Assembly (NCBI GenBank): GCA_035399865.1
Contig: DAOPJW010000001.1
Span: 124,001 to 188,000 of the forward strand
Source: UBA1547 sp035399865
GTDB taxonomy: Bacteria > Patescibacteriota > Saccharimonadia > Saccharimonadales > Saccharimonadaceae
Direction of reading: 5' to 3'
Length of the DNA stretch: 64,000 nucleotides
This document shows, piece by piece, positions 1 to 7,431 of this stretch. The translations under genes and the position numbers were made by a program. The notes beneath the pieces are model-generated. The model searched no databases and was not told the origin of the DNA. It saw nothing but the letters and a program-made list of their open reading frames with translations. Position 1 is the first letter of the stretch; the number at the start of each line of letters is the position of its first letter.

Positions 1-264
1 GACAGTAGGTGATCCAAAACCAATGTGAAGAACATAATAATTTTCTTCGTTTAAGATTGAATCATTATGTATGTAGTTCAAAACTGAACCATATTCAAGT
101 TCGACTAAATAATAATATTCACAGTGATCTTCATCAATAGATAGACAAATCGATAATACATTTAACACACCTTCAATCGAAAATCCTTCAAATTTATGCA
201 ACGTACCGTTACTAGAAATTAATATTAAATTTTCTTCAATTTCACCAGGAATTACTATCGGCAA
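1..264 (-). CDS. Partial gene of unknown function (N-terminal part)
   Basis: An open frame of 88 codons runs from a TTG at 264 off the left edge. The start is supported by a perfect AGGAGGT Shine-Dalgarno site at 274-280, nine bases upstream. The visible protein begins (M)PIVIPGEIEENLILISSNG and is acidic, with alternating beta-strand-like stretches and no membrane segment or motif I recognise. Codon use looks like the rest of the window. The missing C-terminal part prevents a functional call. Confidence 0.6.
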   Translation of the reverse strand, partial: MPIVIPGEIEENLILISSNGTLHKFEGFSIEGVLNVLSICLSIDEDHCEYYYLVELEYGSVLNYIHNDSILNEENYYVLHIGFGSPTV

Positions 265-379
265 ACAAAAAGCACCTCCTAAAAATTGTAATAAATCGCA
301 ACATCTCTTTTAACGTACTGTTGAGCATATATTACTCAATCTTTAATATTAAATTATTTCATAATTATAATTCATTGTC

Positions 380-436
380 AATTAAATAGCCACATCCTGT
401 CGGAGTGGCAATTTAACTTGGTACTGGGGGTAGGAT
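380..436. repeat. 57-bp direct repeat, copy 1 (tRNA-Tyr 3' end duplicate)
   Basis: This segment is identical to 577-633. The second copy contains the 3' acceptor and CCA end of the tRNA-Tyr gene plus about 36 bp of downstream flank. Copy 1 therefore carries a truncated tRNA-Tyr 3' end. The 140 bp between the copies contain a T-loop-like GGTTCAAATCC and no gene. Confidence 0.8.
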
Positions 437-576
437 AGCGGTTTTAGACCTTCTCCACTCACTTGTTCAGAAAAATACCCGCATATGCGAGTGCTTTTCT
501 TCACTTCGTTCGTTACGCCGAACCTACTTTTTTACTACGTAAAAAAAACGGTTCAAATCCTAGCCTGAAATAACCA

Positions 577-633
577 AATTAAATAGCCACATCCTGTCGG
601 AGTGGCAATTTAACTTGGTACTGGGGGTAGGAT
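577..633. repeat. 57-bp direct repeat, copy 2
   Basis: This is the exact second copy of 380-436, offset by 197 bp. Its last 18 bases form the 3' end of the intact tRNA-Tyr gene. Either a small insertion has duplicated the tRNA end (an att-like site) or this is an assembly duplication next to the nearby scaffold gap. Confidence 0.8.
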
Positions 634-701
634 TCGAACCTACGAAGGCGAATGCCAACAGATTTACAGTCTGTCGTGTTTGACCGCTTCACTACCCCAG
701 C
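616..701 (-). tRNA. tRNA-Tyr (anticodon GUA)
   Basis: The minus strand folds as a class II tRNA of 86 nt including an encoded CCA (616-618). The acceptor GCTGGGG pairs with CCCCAGT. The anticodon loop is CTGTAAA with GTA as anticodon. There is a long variable arm and a T arm GTAGG-TTCGAAT-CCTAC. The gene heads toward the left edge, in the same orientation as the two tRNA-Thr genes beside it. Confidence 0.95.
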
Positions 702-714
702 TCATAAGTGAACT

Positions 715-791
715 TGGAGCCGCCTCTCGGATTCGAACCGAGGACCTACGGTTTACAAAACCGTCGCTCTAACCAACTGAGCTAAGGCGGC
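715..791 (-). tRNA. tRNA-Thr (anticodon UGU)
   Basis: The minus strand gives a 77-nt class I tRNA with acceptor GCCGCCT/AGGCGGC, anticodon stem ACGGT/ACCGT around TTTGTAA (anticodon TGT), T loop TTCGAAT and encoded CCA at 715-717. It lies 13 bp from tRNA-Tyr and is probably cotranscribed with it. Confidence 0.95.
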
Positions 792-844
792 AAAAACATA
801 CTTGAATATATTATCTTAAAATTGATATGTCATCAAGATGTATA

Positions 845-920
845 TGGAGCCGTGGCTGGGATTTGAACCCAGGACCTCATCCTTACCATGGATGCGCTCT
901 ACCAACTGAGCTATCACGGC
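845..920 (-). tRNA. tRNA-Thr (anticodon GGU)
   Basis: The minus strand gives a 76-nt class I tRNA with anticodon stem CATCC/GGATG around ATGGTAA (anticodon GGT), T arm CTGGG-TTCAAAT-CCCAG and CCA encoded at 845-847. The 5' end of this gene (903-920) is duplicated downstream in chimeric fragments at 1013-1030 and 1223-1240. Confidence 0.93.
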
Positions 921-957
921 ATAAAATACCTCTACGATGTTAATTACGTAAATATAT

Positions 958-1242
958 CAGTTGGTAGAGCGTTGCACTCATACGATTTTACTCGCCTTGC
1001 AGGCTCGAACAGCAACTGAGCTATCACGGCATAAAATACCTCTACGATGTTAATTACGTAAATATATNNNNNNNNNNNNNNNNNNNNNNNNNNNNNNNNN
1101 NNNNNNNNNNNNNNNNNNNNNNNNNNNNNNNNNNNNNNNNNNNNNNNNNNNNNNNNNNNNNNNNNNNCAGTTGGTAGAGCGTTGCACTCATACGATTTTA
1201 CTCGCCTTACAGGCTCGAACAGCAACTGAGCTATCACGGCAT
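958..1242. repeat. Duplicated chimeric tRNA fragments flanking a 100-N scaffold gap
   Basis: Bases 1068-1167 are exactly 100 N, the usual placeholder for a gap of unknown size. The segment 958-1032 recurs at 1168-1242 with one G/A difference, and 903-957 recurs at 1013-1067. Each copy joins a plus-strand D-arm and anticodon-arm-like piece (TTGCACTCATACG, resembling a CAT-anticodon tRNA-Met), a reversed T-loop, and a minus-strand 5' end of tRNA-Thr. No copy forms an intact tRNA. The likely explanation is a collapsed tRNA array or misassembly at the gap. Confidence 0.7.
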
Positions 1243-1300
1243 CATCGATAATTCTAACATATAAGGTGTTCTATTTTCAATGAACTGATACAATTAGTCT

Positions 1301-1795
1301 ATGGCAAATTATAGTTTTGATGTAGTATCTGAGTACAATAAGGCAGAAATAAACAATGTTTTTGCATTAGTTCAAAAAGAGATAATTAATCGTTATGATT
1401 TCAAGGGAACGCCAGCGAATATAGAATGGTTAGATGACAAAAAAGGTTTTAAAATTACTGGGTCAAATGATTGGCAAATTGAAAGTATTATAGAAATTAT
1501 TCGTAAAAAGCTTGCTTCTAGAGAACAAAGTAGTAAAATATTGGATTTATCAAAAGCAATCAGCGACAGTAATCTTAAAGCAGTCAAAGAAATTCCATTT
1601 ATTGAAGGGTTAGACCAAGAAAAATCTAAAAAAATATCCAAGATACTAAGAGATAACATGCCTAAACTAAAAACTCAAATTCAAGGTGATTCAGTCAGAG
1701 TAACAGGATCTATTAAAGATGATTTACAAAAAGCTATGCATCTAATTAAAAATAGTGATCTAAGCTTTCCAATTTCATTTATAAATTTCCGATAA
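1301..1795 (+). CDS. yajQ: YajQ family nucleotide-binding protein (DUF520)
   Basis: The 164-aa protein has the usual length and the two tandem ferredoxin-like domains of the YajQ/UPF0234 family. Family hallmarks visible are the N-terminal SFDVVSEYNKAEINNVF, the RYDFKGTPANIEW strand-turn near residue 30 and the repeated second domain from about residue 88. Family members bind nucleotides, and some bind cyclic di-GMP; no enzymatic activity is established. No Shine-Dalgarno is present. Instead a TACAAT box at 1289-1294 sits six bases before the ATG, so the mRNA is probably leaderless. It is a single gene, transcribed away from the tRNA block. Confidence 0.92.
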   Translation: MANYSFDVVSEYNKAEINNVFALVQKEIINRYDFKGTPANIEWLDDKKGFKITGSNDWQIESIIEIIRKKLASREQSSKILDLSKAISDSNLKAVKEIPFIEGLDQEKSKKISKILRDNMPKLKTQIQGDSVRVTGSIKDDLQKAMHLIKNSDLSFPISFINFR

Positions 1796-1893
1796 GAAAT
1801 GTTGTAATTTGCTGAGTTTTTTGGTATAATCTACCTCTAATAGTTTATCAATTGCCATTAGTAATTTAGCTAAAGGCGAACATAAGGAAATAT

Positions 1894-2100
1894 ATGGCAA
1901 AAAAGAATACCAAGAGAAAACTTGTCGGACTTGTAAGTGAACTTAGTGGTCATCGTACATATTACACGACAAAAAATACCCAAAATACTACCGAAAAAAT
2001 CAGATTAAAAAAATATGACCCGATTGCACGCGTCCATGCTTTTTATACTGAAACCAAAAAGAATCTCGGTCGCAACGAAGTCAAAGAGAGAAAAAGTTAA
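1894..2100 (+). CDS. rpmG: Large-subunit ribosomal protein bL33
   Basis: The 68-aa basic protein contains the L33 core TTKNTQNTTEKIRLKKYDP followed by ETKK. It is the cysteine-free form: both CxxC zinc pairs of the zinc-binding type are absent, and there is a short N-terminal extension (MAKKNTKRKLVGLVSEL). A TATAAT at 1824-1829 gives a promoter, and an AAGGA site precedes the ATG. Its last four codons overlap the end of the convergent minus-strand gene by four bases, so the two units collide without a spacer. Confidence 0.9.
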   Translation: MAKKNTKRKLVGLVSELSGHRTYYTTKNTQNTTEKIRLKKYDPIARVHAFYTETKKNLGRNEVKERKS

Positions 2101-2798
2101 TATAATAACTCGACTTGTCTATCCAGATGACGAGCAAACCAAATTCCGTCTTTTAGCATAGTTTCAAGATGATTTGTAGCTATGTGTTTACTGTCCGTAT
2201 ATAAATATATAACACCATCTAAATACTCGACTGATAATGGCCAAAAATGAGCGCTAAAGACTCTTGCTACACTTGCTGGCAATAGACGTTCAACTTCAAT
2301 TGATTTCGTCGAAGGGGAATAAACAGAAAAACGACTCGTAAATTCTGTTCCGTAATCTTCAAACGTTCCCATATCAATTTCGTTCATATTTGGGTAAATT
2401 AAAAAAAACGAATCATAAGATTTCGTGACACCACTCTTAGCTTTAATAAAAAAATGGGGTATATCATATTGGTTCTGTAAATCTACTGTAAATATTAGCC
2501 AATTATATACTTCTATTAATCCGTTCTGTTTACAAACCACATCACTTCTATCAACCAATTTAATATCATATCCGTCCACAGTCCCAACACAATAATGATT
2601 ATCTTGATGCGAAGTTGATGACGTAAAACCTCTAATAATGTCGCCTTCGTCAGACAAACGATTTACTGAGCCAAAATTAACCAGACTATATTTTTCAGCA
2701 AATTTGTTTATTAATCTTTTATGTTTTCTTGAGCTAGAAAAATTTCTGGCTATATTGTACATAATCCGTTTTGTTTTTAAACGCAACGGTCGGTGCAT
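2097..2798 (-). CDS. Conserved protein of unknown function at end of glucan operon
   Basis: The start chosen is the ATG at 2798, which shares one base with the TAA of the upstream glucoamylase gene (TAATG). That arrangement implies translational coupling and argues against the longer frame back to 2858. The 233-aa product starts MHRPLRLKTKRIMYNIARNF, is basic at the N terminus and beta-rich later, with no clear signal peptide. I do not recognise the family. Being the last gene of a GT4-GH57-GH15 operon, it may relate to glucan metabolism, but this is only context. Confidence 0.75.
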   Translation of the reverse strand: MHRPLRLKTKRIMYNIARNFSSSRKHKRLINKFAEKYSLVNFGSVNRLSDEGDIIRGFTSSTSHQDNHYCVGTVDGYDIKLVDRSDVVCKQNGLIEVYNWLIFTVDLQNQYDIPHFFIKAKSGVTKSYDSFFLIYPNMNEIDMGTFEDYGTEFTSRFSVYSPSTKSIEVERLLPASVARVFSAHFWPLSVEYLDGVIYLYTDSKHIATNHLETMLKDGIWFARHLDRQVELLY

Positions 2799-4756
2799 TA
2801 TGATTTTTCCTTGGCAATCAAGTCTAAAATTGTAGCGACATACTCGGCATGAGACCAAGTCAATGGGGCAGGAGATATTATTTCATGAGTAATTGGATCT
2901 ATCTGCTCACTCATAACACCTGTATTCATAGTATGGCTCTTTGCCCAATCTAATATCTCTAGGGCTTTTTCAATATTACTATTATCTATATAGTACTGGG
3001 CTAACCAAAAAGACGTTACGAACCAAAAATTTCCAGTAACACCTGGACTAACGCGTCTGTAATCATCATCTTCGTATCTAGGAAGACCGAGAGCACCATT
3101 ATTTATATCAAACATTTCTTCTATAGTACTAATGGATGATTTCATTTCAACACTGTCTGGTGAAAATAAACCAAAAGTATACGCACCAAATACACTAGAG
3201 ACATCAACTACGCCATTTTTTACTATTTGTCCATCAACGATGTTAATCCCATGATAAAAAATCTTTCGTTCTTCATTATAGAGATGTTTATGTGCTGCTT
3301 CTTGAATGTCATTTGCGACACTTCGCCATTTAACTGCGTTATTAGGATCGTTAGAGGCTGATGCTAAATCAGAAGCAGCTAATAAAGCTGCATAGGTCAC
3401 CGCGGTGGTATATGTAGTAGTAGAAAAGATTCTTTCCCATAAATCATATGTAGCTCTAGGCAATCCTGAAATTGAATCGACAAATTCGGCAAGAAAATTC
3501 GCCATTGGCACTATCATGTCTTTATAAAATTCTTTCAACAGACGTGTATCAGGATCCATCTGATAATATTGTGCAAACATAAATAATGGCAAGGCTGTTT
3601 CATCTTCCTGAATCGGTGGCGTTACTACTCCGTCGTGAATATAGGAATGCCAACTACTACCAAGTGCACCATCAGCACGATATTTATGCATGAGATATCC
3701 CTCAGGATGTAAACAGCGTTTAGTAAATTGAAAGAATCTATATGCTTCTTCTTTATAGCCCATCCTTATCAAGGGCCAAAGTACATAAGCTCCGTCGCGA
3801 GGCCAACAATAACTGTATGCATCTCGCGAATTATTTAACATTGAAGTATCAGTACTGGCAATTATTGCTCCTCTTTTATCAATCTGTGATTTAATTATCA
3901 TTACACTTTTAATAAAGTTTGATCTGTGTTTTGGATCAATCTTGTTAACGATATTTGTTATCGGTCTAAGCCATTCATGCCACCAATCAGCAGTCCGACG
4001 TAGATTATCCATAGCTTTATCTTCTCTAATTTGCTTATGAATTCTTATTGCCTCGCGAGTAGACATACCTGCAGTAATCCAATAATGAACCCGTTCTGAA
4101 CTATTCGCACCTACATTTACTTTAAATCTAATAGTAGAATCTACTCGTCCGTGTTCAACATTATTCATGCCTAGTTCACCGTCAATAGCATCACAAAAAG
4201 TGCCTTCTTTACCTTCAATACCAAATAACCCGACGGTATATTGATCAAAAGATTCATCACGATGTTTACCGGACACTACAAATGCTCTTCTGCCTCTATA
4301 ATGTAAAATGGCATTACTATCTGGTAAAAATTGAGCCGTGTCAGTGTTGCTACGTGAATCACCTATAGCAAATGCTTGATGTAAAAATAATCTCACTTCT
4401 CTAGGCTCATTTCTTAAGTTAACGATGTGGATATTTCTAAAAAATGCACTGACATGTGAATCAACAAAATCATCGAATTCAAGTATTATCCCAAGACGCT
4501 CATTTTTTGCAATAGTATGACCAATAAGAGCATTGTAAGGATATCTAAATTTAAAAGTCCATTCATTGGTGGGATTTTTAGGATTATCTATCCAACTTAA
4601 ATCGCCATTTATCCAAATACCAACTTTATGTCTTGTATTATTCCCAGCAGAATGATTTTCTAAACCAACATAAGGATAATAAAAATCATGTACAGTTCCA
4701 AAACCATTCAACCCGACATGTAATTCACCATTGCTTAATACTATCGGCCTGGCCAT
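2798..4756 (-). CDS. GH15 glucoamylase-like glycoside hydrolase
   Basis: The 652-aa protein matches the prokaryotic glycoside hydrolase family 15 layout: an N-terminal beta-sandwich (roughly residues 1-250) and an (alpha/alpha)6 barrel. The family signature YCWPRDGAYVLWPLIR lies near residue 315, the general-acid region PIQEDETALPLF near 383 and the second catalytic carboxylate region MSEQIDPITHE near 617. Such enzymes release glucose from alpha-1,4 or alpha-1,6 glucans, or from trehalose in some subgroups. There is no signal peptide, so action is cytoplasmic, on stored or imported glucan. It begins immediately after the GH57 stop codon, which places it in the same operon. Confidence 0.9.
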   Translation of the reverse strand: MARPIVLSNGELHVGLNGFGTVHDFYYPYVGLENHSAGNNTRHKVGIWINGDLSWIDNPKNPTNEWTFKFRYPYNALIGHTIAKNERLGIILEFDDFVDSHVSAFFRNIHIVNLRNEPREVRLFLHQAFAIGDSRSNTDTAQFLPDSNAILHYRGRRAFVVSGKHRDESFDQYTVGLFGIEGKEGTFCDAIDGELGMNNVEHGRVDSTIRFKVNVGANSSERVHYWITAGMSTREAIRIHKQIREDKAMDNLRRTADWWHEWLRPITNIVNKIDPKHRSNFIKSVMIIKSQIDKRGAIIASTDTSMLNNSRDAYSYCWPRDGAYVLWPLIRMGYKEEAYRFFQFTKRCLHPEGYLMHKYRADGALGSSWHSYIHDGVVTPPIQEDETALPLFMFAQYYQMDPDTRLLKEFYKDMIVPMANFLAEFVDSISGLPRATYDLWERIFSTTTYTTAVTYAALLAASDLASASNDPNNAVKWRSVANDIQEAAHKHLYNEERKIFYHGINIVDGQIVKNGVVDVSSVFGAYTFGLFSPDSVEMKSSISTIEEMFDINNGALGLPRYEDDDYRRVSPGVTGNFWFVTSFWLAQYYIDNSNIEKALEILDWAKSHTMNTGVMSEQIDPITHEIISPAPLTWSHAEYVATILDLIAKEKS

Positions 4757-5977
4757 TTAATTCTCCGTTAAGTGTTTATGATATAGTCTCCAGCGTAGAT
4801 CTCGGAGTGCATTCATATAATACAAAAAGGCATCATATGGCGAATCATAAGCACTAAAATAAGCATGAACGTCACCGTCATTAAACCACTTAGTACACAT
4901 GTAATAGAAATGGTCAGAAATCTGTAATTTACGCCAGTCACTAATTAGCTCTGGATCATCACTTCGCATTATGTCCTCTTCCAACTCATAAACATATTTC
5001 AAGGCTTCTTGTTGCATACTATTTCCCAACCAAGCTGTTAAATCTCGCTCAGAGTCCGCCCATGTGACTGTATGAGGCATACTTATTTCTCCAACAGGCT
5101 GGAATTCGTCAACTGCCTCGGATACCGTATAGAAAGTGTTGTACTCATTCTGAAGCCATCTGCTAACGAAATCTTCATAAAAGTCAAATATACCTGTATC
5201 TTCCCATTGATGTTCACCGAAAGTTTCATAATCCATAAAAAGGTTTACAATTTGCTTATCGCCAAGTGATACGTTCACCCAATCCGTATAAGATTCAGCC
5301 TTCAATGGCCATTGCGACCATCCCTTGTCACTAAACCTAAATGCAACATCATCACTAAGACGATAATTTTTCAAAAGTAACGATATATTGTTCGTACCTG
5401 CTGGTCGATAGACATAGTTTGGGCTTCGCCATTCAAGGATAGGGTCCCAACCTTCAGCTAAGATACCCTTAAAGCCATATTCTTCAGCCCATTTCGCTAA
5501 AGAATCGTTATAAGACAATTCAGTGTTACGAAATACACTAGTTTCTACTCCAAATATTTCACGTATCTTTGATTTATGAGCTTCTACTTGTCTTTCAAAT
5601 TCACTTCGACTATAGAAAAAAGCAAGAGAGTGATAATATGTTTCACTGACAATTTCTACTCTGCCAGTGTTAATTAGTTTTTTAAAACTTTCAATCACGT
5701 CTGGTGTCCATGATAGTGCTTGATCTATAAATGTGCCCGTGATACTAAGAGATACCTTAAATTCAGGGTGGCGTTCAAGAAGCTTTTCTAAAACTTGATT
5801 CATTGGTCGATAAGATTTATCTGCAACTTTTTTGAAAATCATTTCGTTATTGGAACGAGTTTCATAGACACGTTCGTTAAAATAATCATGATTTATTGCA
5901 GTATCAAATACACTATATTTACGTACGCGATATGGTTGATGAGCATGTAAATATAGAACGATGCCACGTTTACTCAT
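4757..5977 (-). CDS. GH57 family alpha-amylase / glucan-active hydrolase
   Basis: The 406-aa protein is a glycoside hydrolase family 57 enzyme. The N-terminal beta-strand motif HAHQPYR is at residues 11-17, the nucleophile region FRNTELSYND near residue 150, and the acid/base region MDYETFGEHQW near 250. Family members hydrolyse or branch alpha-glucans with retention. The length is close to the shorter bacterial alpha-amylases of the family, and no secretion signal is present. Its ATG overlaps the TGA of the upstream glycosyltransferase (ATGA, 5974-5977), and the downstream GH15 gene follows without a gap. Amylase versus branching enzyme cannot be decided from the sequence alone. Confidence 0.92.
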   Translation of the reverse strand: MSKRGIVLYLHAHQPYRVRKYSVFDTAINHDYFNERVYETRSNNEMIFKKVADKSYRPMNQVLEKLLERHPEFKVSLSITGTFIDQALSWTPDVIESFKKLINTGRVEIVSETYYHSLAFFYSRSEFERQVEAHKSKIREIFGVETSVFRNTELSYNDSLAKWAEEYGFKGILAEGWDPILEWRSPNYVYRPAGTNNISLLLKNYRLSDDVAFRFSDKGWSQWPLKAESYTDWVNVSLGDKQIVNLFMDYETFGEHQWEDTGIFDFYEDFVSRWLQNEYNTFYTVSEAVDEFQPVGEISMPHTVTWADSERDLTAWLGNSMQQEALKYVYELEEDIMRSDDPELISDWRKLQISDHFYYMCTKWFNDGDVHAYFSAYDSPYDAFLYYMNALRDLRWRLYHKHLTEN

Positions 5978-7212
5978 GATACGACTCCTTGTTTCATGGA
6001 ATTATAAATATTATAAAATTTTGTAGCTACATCGTGCCAGGAAATTTTACAATATTCATTTTTTACATTTTGTTTTAGAGAACTATTTAAAGCTTGGGAT
6101 GTAGCTATACCGATAATTTGATCTGCTAAACGATCTTCGTCCCAAAAATCATAGCGAAAAATACTATTCAATACTTCACCAACGCCTGACTGTCTAGTTA
6201 CTATTAATGCATTATCGTGATGTGCAGCTTCAAGTGCAGTCAGTCCAAACGGTTCACTAACGGAACTCATTACGAATATATCACCGACACTATAAGCGTC
6301 TCGCCATTGCTTACCTCTGACAAAACCTGTAAAAAAAACTTTGTCGGAAATGCCTAAATCAGCCGATAATCTAATAAGTTCGTCCCTCTGTTCACCATCT
6401 CCAGCTAATAAAAATACTATTTTGTCATATTTACTACAAGCTTTGGCTGCAGCCCTCATAAAATTTACTAATCCTTTTTGAATAGTGAATCTGGTGATAG
6501 TGGTTACTATTGTGTACCCAGCATATCTCAACGACTCAAGGTATCTATATGTGCTGTAATCATAAACGTATCCGTCATCAAAGCTTGCTACATCAATAGC
6601 ATTATGAACAACTTCAATTTTTTCTGCGGGTATGCCATATTTTTGAACAAGAATTCCCTTGGTAATATTACTAACTGCAATGATTCTATCTGCCATCATT
6701 AGTCCTTGATACTCAATTTCATGAACTAGGGGATTGCCATTATCGCTACCAGAACGATCAAATTCGGTTGCATGCACATGCACGATTAGTGGTGCATCCG
6801 TCAGTTCTTTGGCTCTTATCCCTGCCTCTATCGTCAGCCAATCATGAGCGTGAATAACATCAGGGCATTTTTCACCAACGAGATATTCAACAAATTTAAT
6901 ATATCGCTTTTGAACTCCACGCATATCTTTCAAGTCATTCATGTCAGCTTTAGTAAACGATTTATTTAGTAATTTTGAGCTATCATACGCACCCAGACCA
7001 TAACGCTGCAGAGGAGTAAGGGGAGTGGCACAATGAATATTCATAAAGTCAATATTAGGATGACTAGCAGTGTAAGGAATTACAAAGTCAATTTTTGCCC
7101 CGCGCATAGCCAGAGCTTTGGACATATGATAACAAGCTACTCCTAAACCGCCACTATTGTGAGGAGGAAGCTCCCACCCAAGCATCAAAATATTCATTTT
7201 ACTAAGTTGCAT
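5974..7212 (-). CDS. GT4/glycogen-synthase-like glycosyltransferase
   Basis: The 412-aa protein has a GT-B fold. The N-terminal glycine-rich donor-side loop is PPHNSGGLGVACYHMSKAL (about residues 16-35). The C-terminal nucleotide-sugar motif is SEPFGLTALEAAHHD near residue 320, where the two glutamates form the E-x7-E pattern. The combination WELPPHNSGGLG resembles glycogen and starch synthase-like enzymes. As first gene of an operon with GH57 and GH15 hydrolases, it likely builds the glucan that they trim or degrade. A promoter TTGCAA-17 bp-TATAAT lies at 7301-7273. The Shine-Dalgarno AAGGAGG (7236-7242) is unusually far from the ATG, with a perfect palindrome between them. Confidence 0.9.
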   Translation of the reverse strand: MQLSKMNILMLGWELPPHNSGGLGVACYHMSKALAMRGAKIDFVIPYTASHPNIDFMNIHCATPLTPLQRYGLGAYDSSKLLNKSFTKADMNDLKDMRGVQKRYIKFVEYLVGEKCPDVIHAHDWLTIEAGIRAKELTDAPLIVHVHATEFDRSGSDNGNPLVHEIEYQGLMMADRIIAVSNITKGILVQKYGIPAEKIEVVHNAIDVASFDDGYVYDYSTYRYLESLRYAGYTIVTTITRFTIQKGLVNFMRAAAKACSKYDKIVFLLAGDGEQRDELIRLSADLGISDKVFFTGFVRGKQWRDAYSVGDIFVMSSVSEPFGLTALEAAHHDNALIVTRQSGVGEVLNSIFRYDFWDEDRLADQIIGIATSQALNSSLKQNVKNEYCKISWHDVATKFYNIYNSMKQGVVS

Positions 7213-7231
7213 TTAGCCTATTTTAGGCTAA
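7213..7231 (-). promoter_or_regulatory. Palindrome between Shine-Dalgarno and start codon
   Basis: TTAGCCTA-AAA-TAGGCTAA abuts the ATG at 7212 on the minus strand. The only good Shine-Dalgarno, AAGGAGG, sits upstream of the hairpin. Folding would loop out 19 nt and bring the Shine-Dalgarno to about four or five bases from the start. It could be a translational switch or a protein-binding operator in the 5' leader of the glucan operon. Confidence 0.6.
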
Positions 7232-7272
7232 GCAGCCTCCTTCGAATCATATTATCTTTTCTTTCTTGCATT

Positions 7273-7301
7273 ATTATAAGACGACGCTAATGCTTTTGCA
7301 A
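7273..7301 (-). promoter_or_regulatory. Promoter of the glucan operon
   Basis: On the minus strand, TTGCAA (7296-7301) and TATAAT (7273-7278) are separated by 17 bp. Transcription would start near 7266 and produce a leader of about 55 nt that includes the Shine-Dalgarno/palindrome arrangement. Confidence 0.65.
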
Positions 7302-7356
7302 CACTTTAAATATATATAAATACCTGTTAAAATATTTCGTGGTTAATACTAATCAT

Positions 7357-7431
7357 AGGGGCATAGTACAACGGCTAGTATATGGGTCTCCAAAACCTAA
7401 GATCGTGGTTCGATTCCACGTGCCCCTGCCA
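7357..7431 (+). tRNA. tRNA-Trp (anticodon CCA)
   Basis: A 75-nt cloverleaf has acceptor AGGGGCA/TGCCCCT, anticodon loop CTCCAAA (anticodon CCA), T arm CGTGG-TTCGATT-CCACG and an encoded CCA end. The 3' end is the left boundary of a putative integrative element, and a 12-bp copy of it lies at 23177-23188. Confidence 0.95.

Noticed and set aside
944..1237. Minus-strand frame through the N gap
   Set aside because: It consists of duplicated tRNA fragments and undefined bases.
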